A stretch of DNA of 64,000 bases from Bacteriovoracales bacterium (GCA_030149295.1 JASBRV010000067.1:1-64000), one strand, 5' to 3'. Positions 9,560 to 18,112 are shown, counted from the first letter of the stretch. Notes: generated from the sequence alone by a model not told the origin. Numbers and translations: made by a program.

Positions 9560-11142
9560 AGTGACCTCACCTTTTTCATCGGATTGATGGGGATATTAAG
9601 GGAAAGAACTGTCGGATTAAGTTTAAGCTCTAATCCAACATTCATTTCTCTACAAACTTTTTTAACAATATTCATACCAAGTCCAGTGCCTGTGGACTTA
9701 TTTCCTTTCATAAACTCCTGGCTCATGATGCCCAAACTTTCAAATTCACACTGCCCTTGATCTTCGACTTCAAAAAGAATGGCATCCTTTAACTGGGAGA
9801 GACGCACCTTCACGGGACTTGCCCCATGAGTGAAGGCATTTTCTAAAATATTTTTCATGCAAATACCCATCCAATAGGTATCCAACATTACCGCACAATC
9901 TTCTTTCAATTCTTCAAAGAGAATCTCTCCAGGATGAGCTTCATCAAACGGTTCAATAACCTGCCAAACAAACTCATTAAGCGAGGGAACTTCCTCGAGA
10001 TTTAACTGAAGAAGTTTTTGGTTTTGCTCTGCTTTCAAATAATTTCTTGAAGTTTCTACTAAGCGCCGAAGGCGATGAATCTCACTACTAAAGCGTAAAT
10101 AAACTTCTTCCATTTCTTCATCAAATTGATCGTACTTCTTTCCCATTTTCTCTAATAATAAGGTAAGACTGGTAATAGGAGTACGAAACTCATGAGTGAG
10201 AACCCTAAGGGCCAAGCGCCTTTTTTCATCTTCAAGCCTTTGCGCCCTTATCTTGACTAATAAAAGCCTCACAACAACAAGGATGATAAGAATAAGACCA
10301 AAGAAAAGCACAATGGTCGAGGTATTCGCCAATTGAAAAATATGTTTAACGTTGTAATCCCAACACAAGCTTCCATCTTGATAGAAACAGCTTCTGCCTT
10401 GTTGATAATTATGCAAGATAAACGGACTATCTTTGAGAAAGAACTCTAAGTCTTTTCGTGTATAGATACGATACTCTAAAATATTAAAAACTTTAGGATA
10501 ATTAAGGCGTGCAAAGAGATAGTCATTAGTGAGAATAGTACCCTTTCCTCTAACAATATCGGTGAGCGAGGGATTATCCAAACTTTGAAGGATTTCAAAC
10601 ACTCCCTTTAAAGGTCCAAAGGTGCGACGAACTTTCGATAACTCCCCGACATGGAAAAAAGGAAGATGGGTCATCACCCATGAGCGATTGTCGTAATTAT
10701 TCTTTCCTAATCGAAAAGCAAGGTAAGCAAAGCTGTGCCCTGAGGGATGTAAGAAGGGTGCTTCTACAAAGAAGGCGCGAGGCAATCTCGCTCTTCTTCC
10801 ACAGCGAAACTCTTCCCAAATCCAAACCTTTTCAAAATTATTACGATTAAGAAGACCTGTAAAAGAGAGGTCACAATCTTGGCTAGAACTATAACTTCTC
10901 GACTTAAATTGACTTGAACCCTCAAAGGTCACACTGGGATCGAGTAATTTAAATTGATCCTCTGAAAAATAGAGACTATTGAAATTGATAATAAAAACAG
11001 GATCTACTTTCTTTTGAAAGTCTTGTTTGATTTTATTAATTTCTAAGATGTCTGAAGGAGTCGCGCGATAGCTACCCTGAATAAAGAGTGCGATGTAGCC
11101 CGTAGTAAAGGCCATGACAACCGCGGTGAAAATCAAAACCAT
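9556..11142 (-). CDS. Membrane sensor histidine kinase
   Basis: The kinase partner of the adjacent regulator. An N-terminal membrane helix (VLIFTAVVMAFTTGYIALF) and a second one near residue 280 (TIVLFFGLILIILVVVRLLLV) flank a large, apparently periplasmic sensor region of about 250 residues with no recognisable domain. The cytoplasmic part has HisKA with the phosphorylated His in LTHEFRTPITSL, then HATPase_c with NILENAFTHGA (N box), a G1-like EDQGQCEFE, and GTGLGMNIVKKV (G2 box). The frame stays open upstream of the ATG without another normal start codon, and no strong ribosome site is seen, so the exact start is uncertain. The signal sensed is unknown. Confidence 0.92.
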   Translation of the reverse strand: MVLIFTAVVMAFTTGYIALFIQGSYRATPSDILEINKIKQDFQKKVDPVFIINFNSLYFSEDQFKLLDPSVTFEGSSQFKSRSYSSSQDCDLSFTGLLNRNNFEKVWIWEEFRCGRRARLPRAFFVEAPFLHPSGHSFAYLAFRLGKNNYDNRSWVMTHLPFFHVGELSKVRRTFGPLKGVFEILQSLDNPSLTDIVRGKGTILTNDYLFARLNYPKVFNILEYRIYTRKDLEFFLKDSPFILHNYQQGRSCFYQDGSLCWDYNVKHIFQLANTSTIVLFFGLILIILVVVRLLLVKIRAQRLEDEKRRLALRVLTHEFRTPITSLTLLLEKMGKKYDQFDEEMEEVYLRFSSEIHRLRRLVETSRNYLKAEQNQKLLQLNLEEVPSLNEFVWQVIEPFDEAHPGEILFEELKEDCAVMLDTYWMGICMKNILENAFTHGASPVKVRLSQLKDAILFEVEDQGQCEFESLGIMSQEFMKGNKSTGTGLGMNIVKKVCREMNVGLELKLNPTVLSLNIPINPMKKVRSL

Positions 11143-11306
11143 ATAGAGTCGGATAGCTACTTCCTTAGAATAAATTCCCTTTTTCTCATCAATGAATATA
11201 CCAATACAACAACCATTTTTGTCACTTAACTGTGAATTCTAGGGAAAAATTGCTACCAAATGGCCATGGAAACCCTTATGATGGGCCCTTAACTAAAGGA
11301 GTTCCC

Positions 11307-12086
11307 ATGAGCCTAATACTCGGCATTGACCTGGAAGGAATCAATAAAGACCTTATTATGAAAGGGGTCGACACAAAGACAGACCGTGTCATTGAGATAG
11401 GTGCTGTCCTTTGGGATTGGGAACTTGGGCAACCTGTAAAAATCCTTAGCGAATTGGTCGATGAAGTCGACCGCCTTCCTATCTCTGAGGAAGTAGAGCT
11501 TATTACGGGCATTAATGACTCTTGCTTAGAAAGATGGGGTGCCAAGGGTCCGGCGATCCACGACATTCTTGGCAGACTTATTGAGCTTATGGAAAAAGCC
11601 GATTATCTCATGGCACACAATGGTGTCGGTTATGATACACCTATGCTTCGTGCCATGTTTCATCGTTACGACATGGAAATGCCAGAGAAAGTATGGATTG
11701 ATACCATGACTGACATTGAATACCCTAAGCAAATGAAGGGTCGTTCTATGGCCTTACTTGAGCACTCTCATGGTTTTATCAATCCCTTTCCTCATCGTGC
11801 TGTCACAGATGTACTTTCCATGTTGAAAATTGCCAGTGGCTATGACGTTAAAAGGATGATCAAGATGGCAGAGAGTCCAAGAGTGACATTAGTCGCCGCT
11901 CTTAAGGCACCTAATTGGAAAGATCCTGCTCAAGTTGCAGAATTTAATGAGGTCAAAAATAAAGTCGCCAAATCACGTTTCAAATGGAATCCAAGCACTA
12001 AGCAATGGACAAAAGAGATTCATAAAATACTCATTGATGAAGGAAAAATAAATTTCGACTTTGAATATTTTATGAAAGAAGACTAG
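11307..12086 (+). CDS. DEDDh 3'-5' exonuclease (DnaQ/RNase T-like)
   Basis: An exonuclease-fold protein of 259 residues. The Exo I motif is GIDLEGIN (D-x-E), Exo II is in YLMAHNGVGYDTPML, and Exo III is PHRAVTDVLSML with the catalytic His and Asp, making it the DEDDh class. Such proteins process DNA or RNA 3' ends using two metal ions. The track start at 11232 lacks support; ATG 11307 has AAGGAG five bases upstream and begins right at the exonuclease fold. The C-terminal tail (residues 190-259) with FKWNPSTKQWTKEI is not part of the core. Whether it serves DNA proofreading or RNA turnover is unresolved. It converges on the pcp gene with a short overlap. Confidence 0.85.
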   Translation: MSLILGIDLEGINKDLIMKGVDTKTDRVIEIGAVLWDWELGQPVKILSELVDEVDRLPISEEVELITGINDSCLERWGAKGPAIHDILGRLIELMEKADYLMAHNGVGYDTPMLRAMFHRYDMEMPEKVWIDTMTDIEYPKQMKGRSMALLEHSHGFINPFPHRAVTDVLSMLKIASGYDVKRMIKMAESPRVTLVAALKAPNWKDPAQVAEFNEVKNKVAKSRFKWNPSTKQWTKEIHKILIDEGKINFDFEYFMKED

Positions 12087-12642
12087 CTCTTAAAAAGTCG
12101 TCGAGATTCTTAGCAAGCTCACTCACGTCAACATCTTGAGGCAAATGAAGAAAGGTGCAGGGAATGTTGCCTGCTTTTTTCAATCCATAATAATAAGTTT
12201 GATTACAGACGTAAGTCCCAGCGCTAAAACTGACCTCACTCTCCATATTTCTTTTCTTTAAAAAAGAGCTGAGTTCTTCCACTGGAAATGTACTCATCAA
12301 AGCAAGCTGCCCTTCTTTTTCAAGAGGCTCACCTTTATCAAAAATCTTTCCTTCATTATCCGGCCTTCCAGGACAATAAAGCCAATTCAAGGCAATCTTT
12401 TCAGGTGTCACGATCTGGCGACTGGCCGCAAGTCCACAAAAAAGAATAGCCGCAACATCATCGAGCTGTTCTAAGAGCTTATTAACTTGGGAAGGTATCT
12501 CGGAAAAAACGACGGGAAGGATAGTGCTGTGATAATTCACTCCCTTCCCAGAGAGGTGCACCATTTGGGCCGCAAGCTTTTCAGAAGGATTTTCCTTATG
12601 GGTATGAAAAGCTCCAAAGCCCGAAATGATGACTTTTTTCAT
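12070..12642 (-). CDS. pcp: Pyroglutamyl-peptidase I family cysteine peptidase (C15)
   Basis: Removes N-terminal pyroglutamate from peptides in the cytoplasm. The catalytic triad is readable: Glu in IVTPEKIALNW, Cys in SAGTYVCNQTYYYGL, and His in FLHLPQDVDVS; the N-terminus (ISGFGAFHTHKENPS) matches the family GF-x-PF start with a change of proline to alanine. At 190 residues it is slightly short of the usual 205-215. Its ATG shares a base with the TAA of the upstream subtilisin gene (TAATG), so translation is probably coupled. That arrangement suggests a link between extracellular proteolysis and peptide trimming. Confidence 0.82.
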   Translation of the reverse strand: MKKVIISGFGAFHTHKENPSEKLAAQMVHLSGKGVNYHSTILPVVFSEIPSQVNKLLEQLDDVAAILFCGLAASRQIVTPEKIALNWLYCPGRPDNEGKIFDKGEPLEKEGQLALMSTFPVEELSSFLKKRNMESEVSFSAGTYVCNQTYYYGLKKAGNIPCTFLHLPQDVDVSELAKNLDDFLRASLLS

Positions 12643-13922
12643 TAATCTCTTTCGTTAAGAAGTAGGCGCCTTGCATCGACACGACCTGAAGTCGTCATTC
12701 CATCAAGCTCACCATTTCTCACGGCCGTCGCCTCAAGGCGCTCTCTAATTTCTAGAGGAGTAAGGTTTGGGTTCTCTGAAACGAGAAGACCAAGCGCTCC
12801 TGCAGCAAGAGGACAGGCCATCGAAGTACCACTCATTTTTTGATAACGATCTCCTGGAACTGTACTCATGATATTAGAACCTGGAGCAAAGACGTGAACT
12901 GTTTTCTCACCAAAGTTTGAAAAACTTGAACGTTTACCAGAGCCGTCATGAGAACCAACAGAGATCACGTTATCAACTTTGTAGTTTGCAGGATATGTAT
13001 CTCTTGTATCGTTATTCGCTCTTGAGTTACCAGCAGCAGCGACAAAGAGAATACCTTTGGCTTCAGCAGCTTTGATAGAGTCAAGAAGGGCTTGTGAGAA
13101 AGCTCCCCCACCCCAAGAGTTACTCATGATATCAACACCAACTTTAACGGCGTAATCAATTGACTTAATAGCGTGTTCTGTTTCTCCACGACCTGAGTCA
13201 GAAAGAAACTTAATTCCAACCATCTTTACTTTATTCATCACACCGCGAACACCATTTCTGTCGTGAACAGCACCGATATTACCAGCACAGTGGGTACCGT
13301 GACCGTGTCCATCTTGTGGGTCACCATCATCGTTAGCAAAGTCATATCCATGAATATCGTCTACATATCCGTTTCCGTCATCATCAACGCCTTCAACACC
13401 ATTTTTTTCAAGCTCATTGACCCACATATTGGCACGAAGATCTTTGTGAGTATAATCAACACCTGTATCAATAACGGCGATCTTTACTTCTTTTCTTCCT
13501 TTGGAAATCTTCCACGCACCTTCAGCGTTAACATCTTCACCAGCTTTGCCGCGTGAAAACCAGCCGCCAGAGTTTTTGCCCGTATTCTTAAGTCCCCATT
13601 GGTCCTCAAAACGAGTGTCTTGGATAGTTTCCTTGTCTACTTTGACAGGAGAAATCGTATACGTCTGACTTGGCTCGATATATTCAATGGCCGGATCATT
13701 CGCGAGAATTTGAAGAGACTTTTGGTTAAGACCTTCTGCTTTTACAGAGTAAAAAGCACCGATCGAAACATTGAGGTCCTTCACATCGCTAACCGACTTT
13801 TGTGAGAAGAAGCTAACCGACTTAGGGTTTACTCCATCCTTAAGTTTTACGATGTACTTAGTTGGGGTTGCTAAGAGGGAGGTGGCTGATAGTACGGCCA
13901 TTCCCAGTACGAGTTTTTTCAT
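12642..13922 (-). CDS. Secreted subtilisin-like serine protease (S8) with I9 propeptide
   Basis: Signal peptide (MKKLVLGMAVLSATSLLA), an inhibitor-I9-type propeptide at about residues 22-95 (KYIVKLKDGVNPK ... AIEYIEPSQTY), then a subtilase domain. The triad is complete: Asp in AVIDTGVDYTHKDL, His in GHGHGTHCAGNIG, Ser in SGTSMACPLAAG, and the oxyanion Asn in FVAAAGNSRANN. Calcium-binding-type runs (VDDDGNGYVDD, NDDGDPQDG) precede the His. Two ATGs are possible: the one at 13922 has the better spacing from AAGGA, so the track start two codons earlier is less likely. A predator or scavenger would use it to digest external protein. It is coupled to pcp. Confidence 0.93.
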   Translation of the reverse strand: MKKLVLGMAVLSATSLLATPTKYIVKLKDGVNPKSVSFFSQKSVSDVKDLNVSIGAFYSVKAEGLNQKSLQILANDPAIEYIEPSQTYTISPVKVDKETIQDTRFEDQWGLKNTGKNSGGWFSRGKAGEDVNAEGAWKISKGRKEVKIAVIDTGVDYTHKDLRANMWVNELEKNGVEGVDDDGNGYVDDIHGYDFANDDGDPQDGHGHGTHCAGNIGAVHDRNGVRGVMNKVKMVGIKFLSDSGRGETEHAIKSIDYAVKVGVDIMSNSWGGGAFSQALLDSIKAAEAKGILFVAAAGNSRANNDTRDTYPANYKVDNVISVGSHDGSGKRSSFSNFGEKTVHVFAPGSNIMSTVPGDRYQKMSGTSMACPLAAGALGLLVSENPNLTPLEIRERLEATAVRNGELDGMTTSGRVDARRLLLNERD

Positions 13923-14003
13923 ATTCATCTTCCTTGATGCATGTTAATATTGCCGTGATAGTATTGTGACGAATAAAGTTTCGGTAAGACAACTAAACAT
14001 AAT

Positions 14004-14036
14004 CTTACACTCACAAATGTAAGCTATTATTATAAT
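14004..14036 (+). promoter_or_regulatory. Candidate promoter and inverted repeat upstream of the 14083 gene
   Basis: CTTACA-N8-TGTAAG is a perfect 6-bp inverted repeat, followed eight bases later by a consensus TATAAT (14031-14036). It lies about 47 bases before the plus-strand ATG at 14083 and about 80 bases upstream of the divergent subtilisin start. No good -35 is seen at 17-bp spacing. An operator role is inference only. Confidence 0.35.
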
Positions 14037-14082
14037 AACTGAGCGAATCAAAATATATTGATAGATATATAAGAGAAACTGA

Positions 14083-14805
14083 ATGGACCACACCCCCTCT
14101 CCTCATGCCCCAAAAGAAGTTATTGAAAAAGGCAATAAAAAGGAAAACCCTCTTTTAAATCTTGGTTTTAACCTCATCATTCCCACTGTTATTATGATGA
14201 AGTTTTCAGGCGAACAGCACTTGGGGCAAGTCTACGGCTTAGTCACAGCACTTGCCTTTCCCCTTCTTTACGGGCTCTATGACCTCATTGGTGCGGGTAA
14301 AGTGAATGTCTTCTCTCTTCTTGGCCTTCTCAGCATTCTACTCACTGGTGGCATAGGCTTAATGGAACTTGATAAGACTTGGATGATTGTCAAAGAGACG
14401 GCATTCCCCTTTGTCCTTGGACTTTTTGTCATATTTTCTGAAAGAACGGAGAAGCCTTTGGTTCGTCAAATTCTTGACCAAATGATTGATCTGCAAAAAA
14501 TAAGAGATGTTTATCGTGAACACGGCATAGAGGACCATTTCACTCAGAGATTGGGTCGCTCATCTTATATGCTCGGCGGTACCTTTTTTATTTCTGCCCT
14601 CCTAAATTTTCTTTTAGCCTTCTTTGTCCTTAAAGGCGAGCCAGGCAGTGAAGAGTTCGTTAACTCCCTAGGAAAAATGACCGGACTTTCTTTTCCCGTC
14701 ATAGCTTTGCCTATGGGTTTGATGGTTGTCGCCATCCTTTTTAATTTGTTTAATGGAATCAAGAAAGAAACGAACGTTGAAATTGAGACATTTTTTCGCC
14801 AATAA
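14083..14805 (+). CDS. Multi-pass membrane protein, VC0807-like
   Basis: Residues 23-105 carry three to four hydrophobic segments (e.g. FSLLGLLSILLTGGIGLM), followed by a cytoplasmic-looking region with RLGRSSYMLGG, then two more segments near 165-185 and 200-220. The general pattern and the FSERTEKPLVRQ segment resemble the VC0807 family of uncharacterised bacterial inner-membrane proteins; the match is from memory and not secure. Family function is unknown. It is preceded by a consensus -10 and followed by tas after 39 bases, so the two may be co-transcribed. Confidence 0.5.
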   Translation: MDHTPSPHAPKEVIEKGNKKENPLLNLGFNLIIPTVIMMKFSGEQHLGQVYGLVTALAFPLLYGLYDLIGAGKVNVFSLLGLLSILLTGGIGLMELDKTWMIVKETAFPFVLGLFVIFSERTEKPLVRQILDQMIDLQKIRDVYREHGIEDHFTQRLGRSSYMLGGTFFISALLNFLLAFFVLKGEPGSEEFVNSLGKMTGLSFPVIALPMGLMVVAILFNLFNGIKKETNVEIETFFRQ

Positions 14806-14844
14806 GTTTTCTGATCAATAAAAGACCAAATTGAGGGATCATTC

Positions 14845-15882
14845 ATGAAATATAGAAAACTCGGAAATACAGATATCGACGTCTCTGTCATATGCCTTGG
14901 CACAATGACCTGGGGTGAACAAAACACCGAGTCTGAGGCCCATGAACAACTCGACTATTCCTTAGAAAGAGGTGTGAACTTCATCGATACAGCTGAGATG
15001 TACCCCGTTCCCCCCAAGCCAGAAACCTATGCCGACACGGAAAGAATCATTGGAAAATGGGATAAATTAAAAACTGACCGGGATAAAGTCATTATTGCTT
15101 CTAAGGTTGCTGGCCCCATGAGCGGTGATTATATTCGCGGAGGTAATAATCTCAGCGCTTCCCACATTATAAAAGCATGCGATGAATCCCTTAAACGTCT
15201 CAATATCGACTGTATTGACCTTTTTCAACTCCATTGGCCAGAGAGAACAACCAATTATTTTGGGACTCTTGGGGTTTCAGAGCTGCCCCTTGAAGAGGAG
15301 TTCACTCCTTTTTTAGAAAGACTTAAAGCACTTGATCGACTTGTTAAAGCAGGAAAGATTCGCCACTGGGGTCTCTCTAATGAAACACCTTGGGGTGTGA
15401 TGAAGTACTTACAACTGGCTGATGCTGAAGGGCTGCCTCGTCCAGCCTCCATCCAAAATCCTTACAGCCTTTTAAATAGAAGTTTTGAAATTGGAAACGC
15501 CGAAGTGAGCCTTAGAGAAAATGTTGGCCTTCTCGCCTATTCACCCCTTGGTTTTGGTGTGCTTACCGGAAAGTATCTGGATGGAAAAAAACCGCAAGGA
15601 GCAAGACTCACTCTTTGGGACCGCTTTTCTCGCTACACAAATCCACAAGCAATCATTGCTACCGAGAAGTATGTTAGGCTTGCTCAAAAATTTGATATGA
15701 GTCCTACTCAAATGGCCCTCGCCTTTGTGAACCAAAGAAGTTTTGTGACAAGTAATATTATTGGTGCGACAAAAATGGATCAACTCAAAGAAAATATTGA
15801 TTCCATTGATATTGAGTTGAACCATGAAATACTTGAAGAAGTAGACAATATCCATCAAGTTATTAGCAATCCAAGTCCTTAA
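14845..15882 (+). CDS. tas: NADP(H)-dependent aldo/keto reductase Tas
   Basis: A 345-residue (beta/alpha)8 aldo/keto reductase closely following E. coli Tas: the N-terminus RKLGNTDIDVSVICLGTMTWGEQN, the tetrad Asp and Tyr in INFIDTAEMYPVP-like NFIDTAEMYPVPP, Lys in IIASKVAGP, His in LFQLHWPERTTNYFG, and the cofactor end loop FVTSNIIGATKMDQL. Such enzymes reduce carbonyls with NADPH; the physiological substrate of Tas is not settled. The ATG follows GAGGG. The leader of the next gene begins about 35 bases after its stop. Confidence 0.93.
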   Translation: MKYRKLGNTDIDVSVICLGTMTWGEQNTESEAHEQLDYSLERGVNFIDTAEMYPVPPKPETYADTERIIGKWDKLKTDRDKVIIASKVAGPMSGDYIRGGNNLSASHIIKACDESLKRLNIDCIDLFQLHWPERTTNYFGTLGVSELPLEEEFTPFLERLKALDRLVKAGKIRHWGLSNETPWGVMKYLQLADAEGLPRPASIQNPYSLLNRSFEIGNAEVSLRENVGLLAYSPLGFGVLTGKYLDGKKPQGARLTLWDRFSRYTNPQAIIATEKYVRLAQKFDMSPTQMALAFVNQRSFVTSNIIGATKMDQLKENIDSIDIELNHEILEEVDNIHQVISNPSP

Positions 15883-15902
15883 ATTTTCGCTTTTTCAATT
15901 TA

Positions 15903-15911
15903 TGCTATAAT
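15903..15911 (+). promoter_or_regulatory. Extended -10 promoter (TGCTATAAT)
   Basis: TATAAT at 15906-15911 is preceded by TGC, giving the extended -10 form TGN-TATAAT; the -35 region is T-rich but not consensus, as is usual for this class. Transcription would start at about 15917-15918, exactly at the first base of the GGGGC hairpin of the leader described next. Confidence 0.6.
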
Positions 15912-15916
15912 TGTTT

Positions 15917-15995
15917 AGGGGCTAAAGCCCCAGGGTGTCTCTTGCCGAAAAGAGATTGAGAAGGAAAGTCTCACCATGAACCCAAGGAAGAAAAT
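15917..15995 (+). ncRNA. Candidate structured 5' leader with three hairpins
   Basis: Within 79 nt lie GGGGC-TAAA-GCCCC, TCTCTT-N6-AAGAGA and TGAGA-N7-TCTCA, with GGT (15934) able to pair to ACC (15973) and close the last two into a three-way junction. A 10-codon ORF (ATG 15976, MNPRKKICHL, stop TAA) begins after the last hairpin and overlaps the start of the main gene. The GGGGC hairpin has no U-tract, so it is not a terminator for tas. I do not recognise a known riboswitch class. Function is inference. Confidence 0.4.
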
Positions 15996-16601
15996 ATGTC
16001 ACTTGTAAAAAAGCTCTTAAAGAAACCCAGTACCGAAATCCCTGCATTTGAAAGAGAATTCTTCGCTGACACTGATCGATCAGACCATCCCTTAAAGATG
16101 GCCATTCATACTTATACTCAATTAACAGAGACATCTCAATCAATAGAAGAGACCTATCTTTTTATGGTGGAAGATATTCTCCACTCTAGTCTCTATGCGA
16201 CCTTTTACGAGCAACTTCTCTACACAATAAAAGAGAATCCTCAATTAGCGCTTCCCCTCATTGAAGCCTTTGAAAAAGATCAGCAAGAAAGAGAGAGACT
16301 TATCTCTGAGATGAGCGAGTATCACCTTTCTTATATTGTAAATGGTGGCCAGTGTAAGGGCTGTCCTGTTTGTGAAAATCACGGTGATGTTGATGAAATC
16401 GTCGAAGTCTTTCACAGTGGCGACTTTGATTTTTTTAAGACTCTCTATATTGGAATGCAGACAATTCAATTTGCGATGGAAGAGCTTATTTATGACTTAG
16501 GTCCAGATCGTCCCGAATGGTACCAAGACTTCGATCCTGACAAGATTTTGAAATTTCGCCAAAACATCATCGCCTCTGTCGAATCCCACTTCTCCAACTA
16601 A
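15996..16601 (+). CDS. Conserved-looking protein of unknown function with Cys motif
   Basis: An acidic, helical-looking cytoplasmic protein of 201 residues with no signal peptide or membrane segment. Around residue 115 it has GGQCKGCPVCENHGD, a CxxCxxC that could bind zinc or iron-sulfur. I do not recognise the family. The ATG follows AAGGAAG with five bases spacing. It has its own extended -10 promoter and a folded leader, so it is likely regulated separately from tas upstream. It ends 17 bases before a long inverted repeat. Confidence 0.65.
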   Translation: MSLVKKLLKKPSTEIPAFEREFFADTDRSDHPLKMAIHTYTQLTETSQSIEETYLFMVEDILHSSLYATFYEQLLYTIKENPQLALPLIEAFEKDQQERERLISEMSEYHLSYIVNGGQCKGCPVCENHGDVDEIVEVFHSGDFDFFKTLYIGMQTIQFAMEELIYDLGPDRPEWYQDFDPDKILKFRQNIIASVESHFSN

Positions 16602-16618
16602 CAAAACGTATATAAAAC

Positions 16619-16677
16619 AAAAGGTGCGTGATACCTTTTAAGTCACAGCGCTCTATAAAAGGTATCACGCACCTTTT
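16619..16677 (+). repeat. Nested 21-bp inverted repeat / terminator-like hairpin
   Basis: Two 21-base arms (16619-16639 and 16657-16677) are exact reverse complements around a 17-base loop. Each arm itself begins AAAAGGT and ends ACCTTTT, so each can also fold alone. The right side ends in five T, so it can act as a terminator for the upstream plus-strand gene. Such self-complementary arms are typical of dispersed REP/MITE-like elements, but only one copy is visible in this window. Confidence 0.7.
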
Positions 16678-16685
16678 TGTTGGAT

Positions 16686-16717
16686 AAAAAAAGCCTCCAT
16701 ATTGGAGGCTATTTTTT
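16686..16717. terminator. Bidirectional rho-independent terminator
   Basis: AGCCTCC-ATATT-GGAGGCT is flanked by a seven-A run on the left and a T run on the right, so it works in both directions. On the minus strand it lies 22 bases past the stop of rpsU and ends that transcript; on the plus strand it backs up the 16619 hairpin. Confidence 0.85.
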
Positions 16718-16738
16718 ATATTAATTTTTAATATGGAA

Positions 16739-16963
16739 TTAGATCTTTTTGCGTGAGCCTTCTACTTTTCTTTTCGACTTCGCATTTCTTTTAGCTGCGG
16801 CCTTAAGCTTTTCCTTCTTCTTCACAGAAGGCTTTCTGTATTCTTTACGTGCTCGGTATTCTTTCGTAACACCAAACGCTTCACACATTCTTTTAAATTT
16901 TCTAATTGCCCTTTCGGCACCTTTCGGATCAATTTCGACAACAACATTTGAGTGACCACTCAT
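16739..16963 (-). CDS. rpsU: 30S ribosomal protein S21 (bS21)
   Basis: A 74-residue, very basic protein. The core GAERAIRKFKRMCEAFGVTKEYRARKEYRKPS follows the S21 pattern (ALRRFKR.CEK.GV...R....Y.KP), and a Lys/Arg/Ala-rich tail follows. S21 binds the 30S platform near the anti-Shine-Dalgarno region and helps initiation. ATG 16963 (MSGHSN) has AAGGAG seven bases upstream, better than the TTG two codons earlier used in the track. It stands alone with its own terminator rather than in the common rpsU-dnaG-rpoD cluster. Confidence 0.92.
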   Translation of the reverse strand: MSGHSNVVVEIDPKGAERAIRKFKRMCEAFGVTKEYRARKEYRKPSVKKKEKLKAAAKRNAKSKRKVEGSRKKI

Positions 16964-17101
16964 GAACAAACTCCTTAAGTGTTTAAAAACAGGGCAATCC
17001 CTTAACTTTTATGGTGCTGACTAATCTAACACAATTCGGCGTATTTGCAAGCCTTTAGGCTGCCCTATAAAAAATGCCCTTAAGTATCTGATAACATGTT
17101 A

Positions 17102-18112
17102 CTAAAATCGCATTAATCCCGAGCCCCAAGTGAAGCCAGAACCGAAGGCGGCCATGCCTACTAACATTCCTCGCTCTAACTTCCCTGCTTTGATAGCATC
17201 TCTCATACCTAAAGGAATAGTGGCTGCAGTGGTGTTTCCGTAATGCTGAATGGTGTTAAAAACCTTTTCGGGGGGAATGCCCATAATTTCCCCAACTTTA
17301 TCATTAATGCGCATATTGGCCTGATGAAAAAGAAAGAGATCCACATCTTCAACCGACTTTCCATTGGTTTTAAGGGTATAAGTAAGAGACTCGGCCATTC
17401 TCTTCACCGCATGCATGAAAACCTGACGGCCATTCATATAAGGATAGTGAAGTTTTTCATCAATCATAGAGGTCGTTAGACGCTCTTCTTTTCCATTGCC
17501 TGTTCCTGGACCAGGAGTCCATAGCTCTTTGGCAAAGGCCCCATCTGCATGAAGATCGTAAGAAATGACATGGGACTCATTGTCTGCACCGGCTTCTTTT
17601 CGAGAAAGAATCGTAGCCCCTGCTCCATCACCAAAGAGAACTGCCACGTTTCGTCCTTCAGGTGTCCTATCCATTCCTCTTGAATGAATTTCAGCTCCAA
17701 CGAGAAGAATATTTTTGTACATACCATTTTTGATAAAAGCATCGGCCATAGAAAGACCATAGATATAGCCAGAGCATTGTTGACGAATATCAAAGGCGGG
17801 AATTCCGGACATATCCATTTTCGCTTGAAGAAAACAGCCAGTTCCTGGAAATTCATGATCAGGACTAAGGGTAGCGAAAATGATGCAATCTATATCATCT
17901 TTACTAAGCTTAGCACTCTCAAGTGCCTCTTTCGTTGCTTCCACCGCTAAATCAGAAGTAGAAGTGTCACCCTCAACCCAATGACGCTTAACAATCCCAG
18001 TTCTTTGTTGAATCCATTCATCTGAAGTATCGAGAGGTTTTTCCAAATCAAAGTTGGTGAGAGAACGAGGAGGGACATAGGCACCTACGCCACTTATATA
18101 AGACTGATACAT
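17102..18112 (-). CDS. fabH: 3-oxoacyl-ACP synthase III (KAS III)
   Basis: Starts fatty-acid chains by condensing acetyl-CoA with malonyl-ACP in the cytoplasm. The 336 residues match the family. The catalytic triad is readable: Cys in FDIRQQCSGYIYGL, His in LFLFHQANMRI, Asn in IQHYGNTTAATIP. The N-terminal SGVGAYVPP and DTSDEWIQQRTGI are typical. AAGGAC precedes the ATG. It is alone rather than next to plsX or other fab genes, so it may instead make a special acyl chain; the active site does not distinguish this. Confidence 0.92.
   Translation of the reverse strand: MYQSYISGVGAYVPPRSLTNFDLEKPLDTSDEWIQQRTGIVKRHWVEGDTSTSDLAVEATKEALESAKLSKDDIDCIIFATLSPDHEFPGTGCFLQAKMDMSGIPAFDIRQQCSGYIYGLSMADAFIKNGMYKNILLVGAEIHSRGMDRTPEGRNVAVLFGDGAGATILSRKEAGADNESHVISYDLHADGAFAKELWTPGPGTGNGKEERLTTSMIDEKLHYPYMNGRQVFMHAVKRMAESLTYTLKTNGKSVEDVDLFLFHQANMRINDKVGEIMGIPPEKVFNTIQHYGNTTAATIPLGMRDAIKAGKLERGMLVGMAAFGSGFTWGSGLMRF

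Noticed and set aside
15918-15931. GGGGC-TAAA-GCCCC as a terminator of tas
   Set aside because: It has no T-run and lies just after an extended -10 promoter, so it fits better as the start of a leader RNA.
17476-17856. 126-codon ORF in another minus-strand frame of fabH
   Set aside because: Overlaps the intact fabH catalytic region; the translation has no family features.
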